In this document: positions 15,051 to 21,203 of the stretch, piece after piece
How positions within the stretch are numbered: position 1 is the first letter of the stretch
Layout of the letters: every line of letters begins with the position of its first letter
Virus record (IMG/VR): IMGVR_UViG_3300025310_000024
Location: 1 to 21,203 of that record
DNA: 21,203 bases
DNA from: a virus
Reading direction: 5' to 3' (one strand)
Made by a program: the position numbers and the translations under genes
The notes under the pieces: generated by a model
The model's database searches: none
Seen by the model: only the letters and a program-made list of their open reading frames with translations
Told to the model about the DNA's origin: nothing

Positions 15051-16217
15051 TTACGCGGCGACCTTCTGCTTGACTAGGGCTTCGGCGAGGATCACCTGGC
15101 CGCCCACGCGCCGCGTGGTGTAGAACTCGACGAACGGCTTGGCCGAATACGGATCGCGCAGGACCCTGATGCCCAGCCGGTCGACGATCGCGTAACCCGC
15201 CTTGAAGTCGCCGAAGAGGATCGGGAAGGCGTTCGCGGCCACCGCCGGCATGTCGATCGCCTCGCGATACGGCTGGCCGAGAATCGTCGGCGGCGCCTTC
15301 TCGCCGAGCGCCGGCTGCCAGAGATACTGGCCCTGCGTGTCCTTGAACAGGCGGATCGCCTGCACCGTTCCGCGCCGCATCAGCCAGGTGCCGTTCGCGG
15401 CATACGGCTCGGGCAGCGCGTAATACAGCTTGACGATGCCGTCGGCCGTCAGGAGGTTGGCGTCGCCGGAATTCACGATGGCGATGTCCGCGTTCGTGAG
15501 CAGGCCCTCGGGCTGCGTCACGCCGTTGCCGCTGACGAACGCCGTGCCCTCGCGCTTGCCGAACCGCTGCTGCACCTTGCGGGAGATCCAGCCCTCGACG
15601 TCGAACGTCATGTCGTCGAGCATCTTCTGCGTCGCCCGCGGCTTCGCATACTGCTCGTGCGTCGGGATCTGGTCGAGCGCGAACGTTCCGGTCGTGGTCT
15701 CGGGACGATCCTGGCGCTCGGCCACCCAGCCGTCGTCGAAGTTCGTCGAGCCTTCCTTCGGCACGTCGAGCGAATCGCCGACGCCGATCGTCTCGATCGT
15801 CGCCAGGGCGCGAACCGGCGAGATCTCGACCAACTTCTCGACGATGCCGGCGCGCACGTTGCGCGGCAGGAGGAATCCGCCATCGGGGTCGGAGTCCGTC
15901 GCCAGGGCTTTGAACTGAACCTCGTTCAGACCTTTTTCGCCCTTGCGGAAATAGGTGTTGAACGCGGCCTTGTATTCCCGGTCCTGCGGCGTTTCCTCAC
16001 GGCCACCGCCATTCGCCGCGGCGAAGTGCCCGCGCTGGAGCTTGACGTCCAGTTCGTCGATGCGCGTGTTGATCGCATCGATCTTGGCCTTGGTCTCACC
16101 GAGCATCTCGCCGTATTTCCGCTGCTCCTCGGCGCCGCGGCCTTCGAGAAGGGCCTTCATCGCGTTGAACTCACGGTTCATCGCGTCGATCGCGTCTTTC
16201 ATCTCCTTCAGTTCCAT
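15051..16217 (-). CDS. Major capsid protein, HK97 fold
   Basis: The protein has 388 residues. The first hundred or so are a charged coiled coil (from MELKEMKDAIDAMNREFNAM), the delta domain that serves as an internal scaffold and is removed by the protease. The likely cleavage is near KALAT (103-107), just before DPDGGFLLP, where the mature HK97 fold begins; this predicts a mature subunit of about 285 residues. Family landmarks include LVEISPVRALATIETI, the E-loop region with DDGWVAERQDRPET, and the C-terminal FKAGYAIVDRLGIRVLRDPY. The start has a strong site, AAGGAG and GGGAG, in the preceding 17 bases. A hairpin terminator lies 7 bases after the stop. The cleavage site is inferred by comparison with HK97. 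Confidence 0.95.
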   Translation of the reverse strand: MELKEMKDAIDAMNREFNAMKALLEGRGAEEQRKYGEMLGETKAKIDAINTRIDELDVKLQRGHFAAANGGGREETPQDREYKAAFNTYFRKGEKGLNEVQFKALATDSDPDGGFLLPRNVRAGIVEKLVEISPVRALATIETIGVGDSLDVPKEGSTNFDDGWVAERQDRPETTTGTFALDQIPTHEQYAKPRATQKMLDDMTFDVEGWISRKVQQRFGKREGTAFVSGNGVTQPEGLLTNADIAIVNSGDANLLTADGIVKLYYALPEPYAANGTWLMRRGTVQAIRLFKDTQGQYLWQPALGEKAPPTILGQPYREAIDMPAVAANAFPILFGDFKAGYAIVDRLGIRVLRDPYSAKPFVEFYTTRRVGGQVILAEALVKQKVAA

Positions 16218-16224
16218 GTCTCCC

Positions 16225-16929
16225 TTACTCCTTCGCCGCAGCGGTCAAGCTGCGCATCGTGGTGAGCAGTTGCTGCGCCGAAGACAGCAGCTCCTTCCGT
16301 GCTTTTTCGTCGTCCTGGGGTTTCGCACTGGCCAACAGGTCCTGAAGCATCGACACGATGTCGGCCAGCTTTTGGTAATTGGCGGCGCTCAGAACTCGAC
16401 CCGCCTTCACGTCGGGAAGAACCTGCAGCACCAGATAGGCAAGACGGTCATCAGCGACGCTGGCGAGCGCCGCCTTCACATCCGTCACGCGAGCAAACGT
16501 GTTCGCGGGGAACGTGACGAGAGAAACTTCGTGAAGCTTGATCTCGTTCAGCTGCCGGACACCCGCGGTGTAGGTGTCGCCGCCCGGAGGCACCTCGTAA
16601 CCGATTGACAAGCCGCTCAGCAGACCGTGCTGCAGCCGGATGTAGTCCTCCTTCGCAGCGGCAAGGTCCAACACCAGCCGCCCGTCAACGAGCAGCGCGG
16701 TATCGGAGTCCTGGAGCTTGGCTTTGCCGATGGAAACGCGAGTGTCGTGCTGACTCAGAAGAACGACTTCACTGCCGTTCTCTTCGAGCGTCTTCTTGAA
16801 GGCGCCCGGCATGACGACATCGCCGTAGTAGTCCTTGACGCCATAAACGCTCGCGCGCCCGGTGAAGCGACCGGGCTGCTCGGCGTCGGCCTTGATGTCG
16901 AACCGGAAGGTCTTGGTCAGCGGCGCCAC
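16225..16929 (-). CDS. Prohead protease, HK97 family
   Basis: This 234-residue protein starts at GTG 16929; an in-frame TGA a short way upstream excludes an earlier start. It shows the family core: RFTGRASVYGVKDYYGDVVM (21-40), LLSQHD with the likely catalytic H61, GLLSGLSIGYE with the likely nucleophile S108, and LHEVSLVTFPAN with E134. The enzyme cleaves the capsid delta domain and then itself during head maturation. The C-terminal 80 residues are helical and charged and may act as a targeting segment that enters the prohead with the scaffold domain. The capsid gene follows 7 bases later. Confidence 0.92.
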   Translation of the reverse strand: MAPLTKTFRFDIKADAEQPGRFTGRASVYGVKDYYGDVVMPGAFKKTLEENGSEVVLLSQHDTRVSIGKAKLQDSDTALLVDGRLVLDLAAAKEDYIRLQHGLLSGLSIGYEVPPGGDTYTAGVRQLNEIKLHEVSLVTFPANTFARVTDVKAALASVADDRLAYLVLQVLPDVKAGRVLSAANYQKLADIVSMLQDLLASAKPQDDEKARKELLSSAQQLLTTMRSLTAAAKE

Positions 16930-16932
16930 GAA

Positions 16933-16955
16933 GACGACCCTATGGGTGGGTCGTC
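16933..16955 (-). promoter_or_regulatory. Hairpin covering the protease ribosome-binding site
   Basis: GACGACCC and GGGTCGTC form an 8-bp perfect stem with a 7-base loop. It ends four bases before the GTG start of the prohead protease. The only Shine-Dalgarno-like sequence for that start, AGGG about 8 bases upstream, lies at the loop/stem junction with its GGG in the stem. Folding would reduce initiation and keep protease levels low relative to capsid protein. Confidence 0.45.
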
Positions 16956-16957
16956 AG

Positions 16958-16971
16958 AGCGTGGCCACGCT
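16958..16971. promoter_or_regulatory. Perfect 14-bp palindrome, candidate operator
   Basis: The sequence AGCGTGGCCACGCT is its own reverse complement. It lies in the 47-base gap between the ribbon-helix-helix gene and the prohead protease. Proteins of that class bind such inverted repeats close to their own genes, so this is a reasonable candidate binding site. It could equally act in the RNA as a small hairpin. The palindrome is seen; the function is inferred. Confidence 0.4.
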
Positions 16972-16976
16972 TTCTG

Positions 16977-17156
16977 CTAGGCGGCGGGCTTGCGGCGCAG
17001 TTTCATTATTGCCGTGTCATCTTGGCAATCGGCCGCGATCTCGTTAATGGCCTCACGAACGAAGTCGGAGATCGTTTTTCCATTCTGCTCGGCCAGCTGC
17101 TGCAGCCGACGCTTCTCGTAAGGCGACACGCGGATCTTGAGAAGTTGCGCGCTCAT
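16977..17156 (-). CDS. Ribbon-helix-helix (Arc/CopG-like) protein, 59 residues
   Basis: This small gene begins at ATG 17156, overlapping the MuF stop by four bases, and ends at TAG 16977. The layout is that of a ribbon-helix-helix DNA-binding protein: a strand LLKIRVS (5-11), a first helix PYEKRRLQQLAEQNG (12-26), and a second helix ISDFVREAINEI (29-40). A short basic tail KLRRKPAA follows. Such proteins dimerise through the strand and bind palindromic DNA. A perfect 14-bp palindrome sits 5 bases after its stop codon. Regulators of this class are uncommon inside a head gene cluster. Role here (autoregulation, late-gene control or DNA packaging) is unknown. Confidence 0.8.
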   Translation of the reverse strand: MSAQLLKIRVSPYEKRRLQQLAEQNGKTISDFVREAINEIAADCQDDTAIMKLRRKPAA

Positions 17157-17746
17157 TCGTCTTCGAGAACGGGTTCGAAATCCCGCTTACACCCCGGATG
17201 CCCGATCGGGTTGGCCAGGGCTTCCTCGATCGTCCAGATTTGACCGTGGGCCTTGCGGCAGATTTCGTCGGCGTCGGCGGCATCGTTGTCGATGACCTTG
17301 ACCTTCTTCACGCCGGCTTGCCGATACCCGAGCACGTTGCCGTAGTTATAGGCGATGGCCGTTTCGGCCCGCGCGATGCGGTCGGCCCGCCAGTCCGCGT
17401 AGTCGGTGAACTTATCACGCACCTTCTCGGCGATGAGGTCGCCGATCTGCTGGGTCGTGCCGCCGTCCTTCCCGATGATCGACCGCACCAGGTCCGAGAC
17501 TTCCGTCCGCGTGGTCTTGTCGAGACTCACGATGCGCTCACCGACGTAACCGGTGAGCTGCTTCTTCACGAACGGGTCGTCGACGTCGAACGCGATCGAG
17601 ACGCCAGCCCGGAGCATCGCTCGCTTCCCCTGGATCTCCAGGATCTGCATAAAGGACTTGTTCAGCGGCTCGGTGATCGTCTCGTGATACGCCTCCCAAT
17701 CGAAGCTGTCGACGAGCGCGATCACTTCCGCGGGCGTCAGGGGCAT
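17153..17746 (-). CDS. MuF-like minor head protein
   Basis: This 197-residue protein has the C-terminal signature of the Mu F family: DWRADRIARAETAIAYNYGN (118-137), a helix with the conserved ARAET core, followed by C163, H167, H183 and C186 in DEICRKAHGQIW and NPIGHPGCKRDF, probably a metal-binding cluster. The N-terminal 110 residues are helical. MuF proteins are minor head components, usually encoded beside the portal and thought to associate with it. Position directly after the portal agrees. It is short compared with fused MuF proteins that carry toxin or enzyme domains, and no such extension is present. Its stop forms ATGA with the next gene. Confidence 0.85.
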   Translation of the reverse strand: MPLTPAEVIALVDSFDWEAYHETITEPLNKSFMQILEIQGKRAMLRAGVSIAFDVDDPFVKKQLTGYVGERIVSLDKTTRTEVSDLVRSIIGKDGGTTQQIGDLIAEKVRDKFTDYADWRADRIARAETAIAYNYGNVLGYRQAGVKKVKVIDNDAADADEICRKAHGQIWTIEEALANPIGHPGCKRDFEPVLEDE

Positions 17747-19317
17747 CAGGCGATCTTGCGAAGTTCGCGCTGGAGGTAATTGGCGAGATCGGCGCCCTGA
17801 TTCTTGAAGTGCCGGCTCATCGCTTTGCGCAGGACGTTCTCTAACCTCGTTTGCCGGGCATTGAAGTTCTGCTCCTTGCTGTCGAGATCATCGAGCACCG
17901 CGAGCGCGACCGCCTTGTGCTCGGGAATCATCTCCGGGTCGTTCTGGATTTGTTCACGCAGCCATGACCGCAGCGACGTCACCGTGCCTTCGGGGAACCC
18001 CGGCTCCCTTCCGGTGGCACCAGGCGTCGGGTTGAGGATGCTCTCGGGCGTGTCGGCGATGCCCTCGCCGTCGTCATACGTTTCGTAACCGGCCGCGACG
18101 CGTTTTTCGTTCGTCGACAGGAACCGCGTGCGATTCAGCTTGTCCCAGACCTTGCCCTGGTCTTCCTGAATGGCGTCGATCTGGTCGCGGTCATAATCCA
18201 CGAAGATGCGCTCGCCGAAGAGCGGCGCCACGCGCTGGTTGTAGCTATCACGCAGCCGATCGAGCAGCGGAAGGCACGCCTCGTGCCACATCGCCTTGCG
18301 CGCTTCGGCCAGGGAGTTGTAAGTCTTGGCGTCGGGAACGCCGATGATCTCGGGCGCCAGGTGGTAGACGCGGCAAATGCGGATCGCCGCGTCCCTCATG
18401 CCGTCGAGGAAGTCCAGCTCCATCGGCGTGAGGCCCATCGGCTCCCACTTGATGCCACCTTCGAGGAACATCGGCGTGCCGGCGTTCTTCGCCCCGACGT
18501 AACTTTCCTGAATTTCCCTCTTCAGCCGCTCGTAGACGTCGTCGGCAACCGTCGTGGCCGCAACGAGCGCACCCGAGGTTCGGCCGGCGTTGTTCAGGAG
18601 GGCGTAGTTCCAGTCCGCGCCGATGTTCTCCGTTTGCCAGGCGCGAATCGCCGCCTGCAGGGGCGACATGCCGTAGAAGTCGTCGACCGGATGGAAGAAC
18701 TTGTGATGAATGACCGACTTCGGATCGAACGGGTCCTCTTTCTTCCCGTTCACCGTGTATTCATATCCACCAACGATGCCGACCGCTGGGTTGGTCGACG
18801 GCATGATGCTGACGCGGTCCGGCCGAAGGTTCCACATCTCGATCGGCCGACCGCGGTTCGGCCCGCCAGTTGGCGCGAGGAATTTCTCGTAAGCGTTGCC
18901 CGAGATCAGCCAATACGAGATCAGCTGCTCAACATAATCGCCCTGCGCCTGGCTCTCGTTCGGCCGTTCGAGCAACTTGAGCAGCGGATGATCGGTGATT
19001 TCCGTCTGTTCCAAGGCGCGGCGCAGCCGCGGGTAGCGCGCGGTGTCCTGGCTACGGAGGAACGCCTTCTGGTGCGTCGACAGCGACATGATCCGGCGCG
19101 CCTTCGACTGGCTCGTGCGGCCGAACTCGTAGACGACCCACGGCACCGTCGCGCACGCCTGGGCGATGGTGCTCACGCATCCGTAGACGGTCGGGTTTCG
19201 CAGGTAGCTCACCCGCGCCAACGCCTCGAAGTTGTCGTGATGCACCGGGCTGTTGATGTTCAGCCCGAGCAGAATCATGCGCGAGGCAGGGTTGGCCTTG
19301 CGAGAGAACGGCCACAT
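17746..19317 (-). CDS. Portal protein, HK97 family
   Basis: This is a 523-residue protein with the typical features of HK97-type portals. The N-terminal stretch has NPTVYGCVSTIAQACATVPW (41-60), a first-domain helix. It is followed by HPLLKLLERPN (110-120), LISGNAYEKFL (137-147), NLRPDRVSI (163-171) and FYGMSPLQAAI (214-224), a hallmark of the family. The portal is the dodecameric ring at the unique head vertex through which DNA is packaged and to which the tail is joined. There is a basic insertion at about 67-108 and a long helical, charged C-terminal region. Its stop overlaps the MuF-like start (TGATG). An AAGGAG lies 14 bases before the ATG, somewhat distant. Confidence 0.95.
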   Translation of the reverse strand: MWPFSRKANPASRMILLGLNINSPVHHDNFEALARVSYLRNPTVYGCVSTIAQACATVPWVVYEFGRTSQSKARRIMSLSTHQKAFLRSQDTARYPRLRRALEQTEITDHPLLKLLERPNESQAQGDYVEQLISYWLISGNAYEKFLAPTGGPNRGRPIEMWNLRPDRVSIMPSTNPAVGIVGGYEYTVNGKKEDPFDPKSVIHHKFFHPVDDFYGMSPLQAAIRAWQTENIGADWNYALLNNAGRTSGALVAATTVADDVYERLKREIQESYVGAKNAGTPMFLEGGIKWEPMGLTPMELDFLDGMRDAAIRICRVYHLAPEIIGVPDAKTYNSLAEARKAMWHEACLPLLDRLRDSYNQRVAPLFGERIFVDYDRDQIDAIQEDQGKVWDKLNRTRFLSTNEKRVAAGYETYDDGEGIADTPESILNPTPGATGREPGFPEGTVTSLRSWLREQIQNDPEMIPEHKAVALAVLDDLDSKEQNFNARQTRLENVLRKAMSRHFKNQGADLANYLQRELRKIA

Positions 19318-19319
19318 TT

Positions 19320-19496
19320 TTAGAACTCGGACTCCTTGGCGGTTTCGAGGAAGTGCTTACGTGCGGGCGGCACAACGACCTTCACGGCGTCCATCCGGCC
19401 GCCGCACTGCCCGCACGGACGTGGCTCTTTACCGATTACCGCATGGCGGGTGCCTCCACAACTGACGCATCGCACAAGCTGAGTGCGCTCGATCAT
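19320..19496 (-). CDS. Small zinc-ribbon protein, 58 residues
   Basis: This short gene reads from ATG 19496 to TAA 19320, two bases before the portal start. It has two CxxC knuckles: C10 and C13 (RCVSCGG) and C28 and C31 (PCGQCGG), a rubredoxin/zinc-ribbon arrangement. The rest is a short charged C-terminal tail. A purine-rich GGGTGG lies about 6 bases before the ATG. The ATGA overlap with the upstream disrupted zinc-ribbon gene and the tight spacing to the portal support it being translated. Zinc ribbons commonly bind nucleic acid or stabilise protein contacts; no specific role can be given. Confidence 0.7.
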   Translation of the reverse strand: MIERTQLVRCVSCGGTRHAVIGKEPRPCGQCGGRMDAVKVVVPPARKHFLETAKESEF

Positions 19497-19667
19497 TCGA
19501 AACCCACCCTGCCAGAACGCCGATCGGTTGTCGAGGATGAATTATTGCCGTGTGAGTTATTGCCGTGGCATTCCGCGCAGGCTTTGCCGATGGGTTCCTT
19601 CACCCACCCGGCGGCACCGCGGGCAGCGCCACCGGTGAACCTTGTCTAGTTGACGCTCTTGCAACAC
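19493..19667 (-). pseudogene. Small zinc-ribbon gene with an apparent one-base frame break
   Basis: Two frames each hold half of a zinc ribbon. From GTG 19667 the first frame encodes VHRWRCPRCRR, then runs into unrelated residues and a TAA. The second frame encodes WVKEPIGKACAECHGN and ends at TGA 19493, forming an ATGA overlap with the next gene. Omitting one G of the GGG at 19607-19609 joins them into a 57-residue protein with CPRC and CAEC, a normal four-cysteine zinc ribbon. The ATGA overlap and the complementary halves argue that this was one gene. The break may be a real mutation, a +1 recoding site or a sequence error; the sequence alone cannot decide. Small zinc ribbons of this type often sit upstream of phage portals, and their function is unknown. 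Confidence 0.6.
19538..19567 (-). repeat. 15-bp tandem duplication in the zinc-ribbon gene
   Basis: Two adjacent 15-base units, TGAATTATTGCCGTG and TGAGTTATTGCCGTG on the plus strand, differ at one position. In the minus-strand reading frame each encodes HGNNS, so the protein has HGNNSHGNNS directly after the CAEC half-ribbon. The unit length is a multiple of three and preserves the frame. It looks like a recent slippage duplication. Confidence 0.85.
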
Positions 19668-19858
19668 TGTTCGTCGAAGGACAACCGGTAAGAGACCAGC
19701 AACTGCAACGATTCATCGTCGAGGACTTCGACGTGTTCGCGTTGCCCGAGCCACACGAGGTATTGATTCGACCGTCGAATCAGGAACAAGTGGCCGTCGA
19801 TGATCCGAACGTAGAACGCCTCGCAACCAACCTGCGGCATGAATGGGACGAAGGTCAA
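19646..19858 (-). CDS. Small hypothetical protein, 64-70 residues
   Basis: I do not recognise this protein. From TTG 19858 it is 70 residues; from ATG 19840 it is 64. Neither start has a good ribosome site, so the start is uncertain. The sequence looks like a compact beta-rich fold, with alternating hydrophobic stretches FYVRIIDGHLFLIRR and NQYLVWLGQ, then an acidic helix-like segment EVLDDESLQLLVSYRL and a C-terminal CC pair. It lies between the HNH gene and the small zinc-ribbon genes. The opposite strand also has an open frame, but that reads as a poor protein and runs against the operon. No function is proposed. Confidence 0.5.
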   Translation of the reverse strand: MTFVPFMPQVGCEAFYVRIIDGHLFLIRRSNQYLVWLGQREHVEVLDDESLQLLVSYRLSFDEQCCKSVN

Positions 19859-19958
19859 AGCTCTGTGGTCTCGCGGGTTATGCGTCTACGCGCGGCGAGT
19901 GTGCCGGCCTCGACCTTCGTGAGTCCGACCCTGCCATGAATTCCGACGAAGTCAAGTC
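19855..19958 (-). other. Short spacer with two tiny overlapping reading frames
   Basis: This 104-base gap follows the HNH stop. An ATG at 19937 opens a 19-codon frame ending at TAA 19878. A different frame, one base out of register, reads GRVGLTKVEAGTLAARRRI and onward to a TGA at 19855, overlapping the possible TTG start of the next gene. That second frame looks more protein-like but has no ATG, GTG or TTG start. It could be a micro-gene with a one-base break near 19930, or simply non-coding sequence. I see no terminator or promoter here. Confidence 0.25.
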
Positions 19959-20408
19959 CTAAGCAACCGCCTTCGCCGCCGATTGATGACGCTCAAGATA
20001 TTTCGCGGCTTCACGGAGCCGATCAGGATCATCAGTGGCCATGCCGAGCACCGTATTGCAATTCGAACAAAGCAACTCCCGAAGTTTCCCGGTGCAATGA
20101 TCGTGATCCGGCACAAGTTGCTCCGGCTTCTCACCGCAAATGGCGCACGCTCCATCCTGCGCGGCGACCATCTCCTCATACTTCTCAAGCGTTAGACCAT
20201 ATTTCCGAAGCGTCTGACGGCGGCGCTGCCGCATCACTAGGTCAGGGTTCTTCTCACGCCATGTGCGGGTGTTGGCCTTCAGCCGATCGCGGTTTCCCGT
20301 GTTCCACCGATTCGACTTGTCGAGTCTCTTCCGGCGCTGCTCTGGCGTGAGCTGCGAATACCACCACTTCATGTAACCCGGATCGCTACGCTTCGGACGA
20401 TCGCTCAC
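19959..20408 (-). CDS. HNH endonuclease, recombination endonuclease VII-like
   Basis: This is a 149-residue protein starting at GTG 20408, chosen because its first bases form a GTGA overlap with the terminase stop; an in-frame extension to 20465 would sit inside the terminase gene. The N-terminal half is very basic and helical. The C-terminal half carries CAIC (residues 88-91), DHDHC (101-105) and CSNCN (114-118), the zinc-bound beta-beta-alpha-metal fold of the endonuclease VII/HNH family; H102 and H104 are candidate catalytic or metal residues. HNH proteins next to terminases are known to assist terminase cutting at cos sites in several HK97-like phages, so a packaging role is likely. A free-standing homing-type nuclease is the alternative. 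The family is clear; the role is inferred from position. Confidence 0.85.
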   Translation of the reverse strand: MSDRPKRSDPGYMKWWYSQLTPEQRRKRLDKSNRWNTGNRDRLKANTRTWREKNPDLVMRQRRRQTLRKYGLTLEKYEEMVAAQDGACAICGEKPEQLVPDHDHCTGKLRELLCSNCNTVLGMATDDPDRLREAAKYLERHQSAAKAVA

Positions 20409-21203
20409 GCTGCTCGCACCTCGGTCGCGCGTCCATCTGACCGTGCATCCTCGCCTCCGACGCACCGCACCCGATACTTGACGCTGGACGACCCGCTGAC
20501 TAGGGCTCCTGCCGCTGCATTTATGAGATCGTCATGACCATTTTTCGGATGATCGATCACGTCCTTGCCGCCTCGCCCGGTCTTGCGTTCGAGAGTCTGC
20601 ATCTGCACCACCATGCGCTTGTTGGTCACCAGGTCGACGCGCCGCCCATTCACGAGCGGCAACAGCGTCCGATAAATTTCGTTCTTCGTGCGCTCGCTGA
20701 TCTCGTATTCGACGCCGTGGCTGCGGAACCGCTCCCGCGGCCACTCACCCGCGTAGCGGTCACCCTTGACGCTGTTCACGCGGTAGGTCTTGAGCAGCTC
20801 GCAGAATTCCTTGGTCGTGTCGTCGGGGTTGAACGGCGGCTTTCGTTCCCGCACGCAATCGAGCACCTCGATCGTCATGCCCAGCATCTCGGCCGGCACC
20901 CCGGCCGCGTCGGTCGGGATCGTTTCCGTATGCGCGATGCCAAGGGTCATCGAGTCCTGGCCGCTGCCGCCCGCGGGGTCGACGAACGCGCGATAACTCA
21001 CGCCATCGCGCGGAGGCCGCTCAGCTTCCTCGGACAGCACGTCCGCGATGACCTTCGAATCGAACAGCGCCTGGACGTCGCTCCTGAAGTTCGCGCCATA
21101 CTCAGCATCTGCCGCGGCGTGATCTTCCTCGTAAGCCGCGTCGACGTCCTCCTGTGGGAACGTGGGATTCATGACCCACGTGGGCGCCTTCCAGACGAGC
21201 ACC
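20405..21203 (-). CDS. Terminase large subunit, C-terminal part (5' end outside window)
   Basis: The frame is open to the window edge, so only the last 265 or so residues are visible. They match the C-terminal part of phage large terminases. The segment beginning WKAPTWVMNPTFPQ, with later EYGANFRSDV, is the usual end of the ATPase/linker region. An RNase H-like nuclease follows, with acidic residues in FVDPAGG (visible residue 75), GDRYAGEW (about 148) and GHDDLINAA (224-225), the spacing expected for a two-metal nuclease that cuts concatemeric DNA during packaging. The missing upstream part should hold the Walker ATPase motor. The stop codon overlaps the downstream HNH start (GTGA), indicating translational coupling. 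The GTG at 21202 is an internal valine codon, not a start. Confidence 0.9.
   Translation of the reverse strand, partial: VLVWKAPTWVMNPTFPQEDVDAAYEEDHAAADAEYGANFRSDVQALFDSKVIADVLSEEAERPPRDGVSYRAFVDPAGGSGQDSMTLGIAHTETIPTDAAGVPAEMLGMTIEVLDCVRERKPPFNPDDTTKEFCELLKTYRVNSVKGDRYAGEWPRERFRSHGVEYEISERTKNEIYRTLLPLVNGRRVDLVTNKRMVVQMQTLERKTGRGGKDVIDHPKNGHDDLINAAAGALVSGSSSVKYRVRCVGGEDARSDGRATEVRAA

Noticed and set aside
15104-15118. Inverted repeat CCACGCG-C-CGCGTGG
   Set aside because: It is inside the 3' part of the capsid coding sequence and encodes ordinary residues (TTRRVGG); likely a chance consequence of GC-rich codons.
20409-20465. Extension of the HNH protein to 20465
   Set aside because: It overlaps the terminase coding sequence with an Arg-rich stretch; the GTG at 20408 gives the typical GTGA junction.
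1-21203. CRISPR array, tRNA, IS element, integrase/att site, lysis cassette, anti-phage defence genes
   Set aside because: None was found: no spaced direct repeats, no transposase or integrase-like protein, no endolysin or holin set. The window is an ordinary morphogenesis operon in that respect.

Overview
The window is one continuous stretch of a tailed-phage (siphovirus, HK97-type head) morphogenesis operon. Every convincing gene lies on the minus strand, so the biological order runs from about 21203 down to 1. The DNA is visibly GC-rich, many starts are GTG or ATG with GGAG-type ribosome sites, and stop and start codons repeatedly overlap (ATGA, GTGA, TGATG). This fits a phage or prophage of a high-GC bacterium, probably a proteobacterium. 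No host genes, integrase, att site or tRNA are present, so host and lifestyle cannot be fixed.

Packaging and head region (21203 to about 14530): the C-terminal part of a large terminase, an endonuclease VII-like HNH nuclease, a 70-codon unknown, two very small zinc-ribbon genes (one apparently disrupted), an HK97-type portal, a MuF-like protein, a 59-residue ribbon-helix-helix protein, a prohead protease, the major capsid protein with its N-terminal delta domain, and a probable head decoration protein. Strong hairpins lie after the capsid and decoration genes.

Connector and tail region (14457 to 6962): a gp6-like connector, an HK97 gp10-like protein, a 64-residue coiled-coil/membrane protein, a tail-terminator-like protein, a 73-residue acidic protein, the tail tube protein, a tail assembly chaperone pair, and a 1094-residue tape measure protein. 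The chaperones are linked by a well-formed -1 frameshift signal: A AAA AAG, a 5-nt spacer and a 7-bp stem.

Tail tip and adsorption region (6959 to 7): a discoidin-like distal-tail candidate, two tandem paralogues of about 300 residues, a protein built of three tandem repeats, and a 986-residue tip/hub-like protein with an N-terminal Ig-like (He_PIG) domain. These are probably the host-recognition apparatus.

The points most worth a second look are: the frameshift cassette and the cysteine cluster that only the shifted product contains; the one-base break in the small zinc-ribbon gene; the ribbon-helix-helix gene followed by a perfect 14-bp palindrome; and the modular adhesion cassette. No intergenic stretch exceeds 300 bases; the longest, 11083-11228 and 14933-15050, carry hairpins and no gene. 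I saw no convincing sigma-70 promoter.
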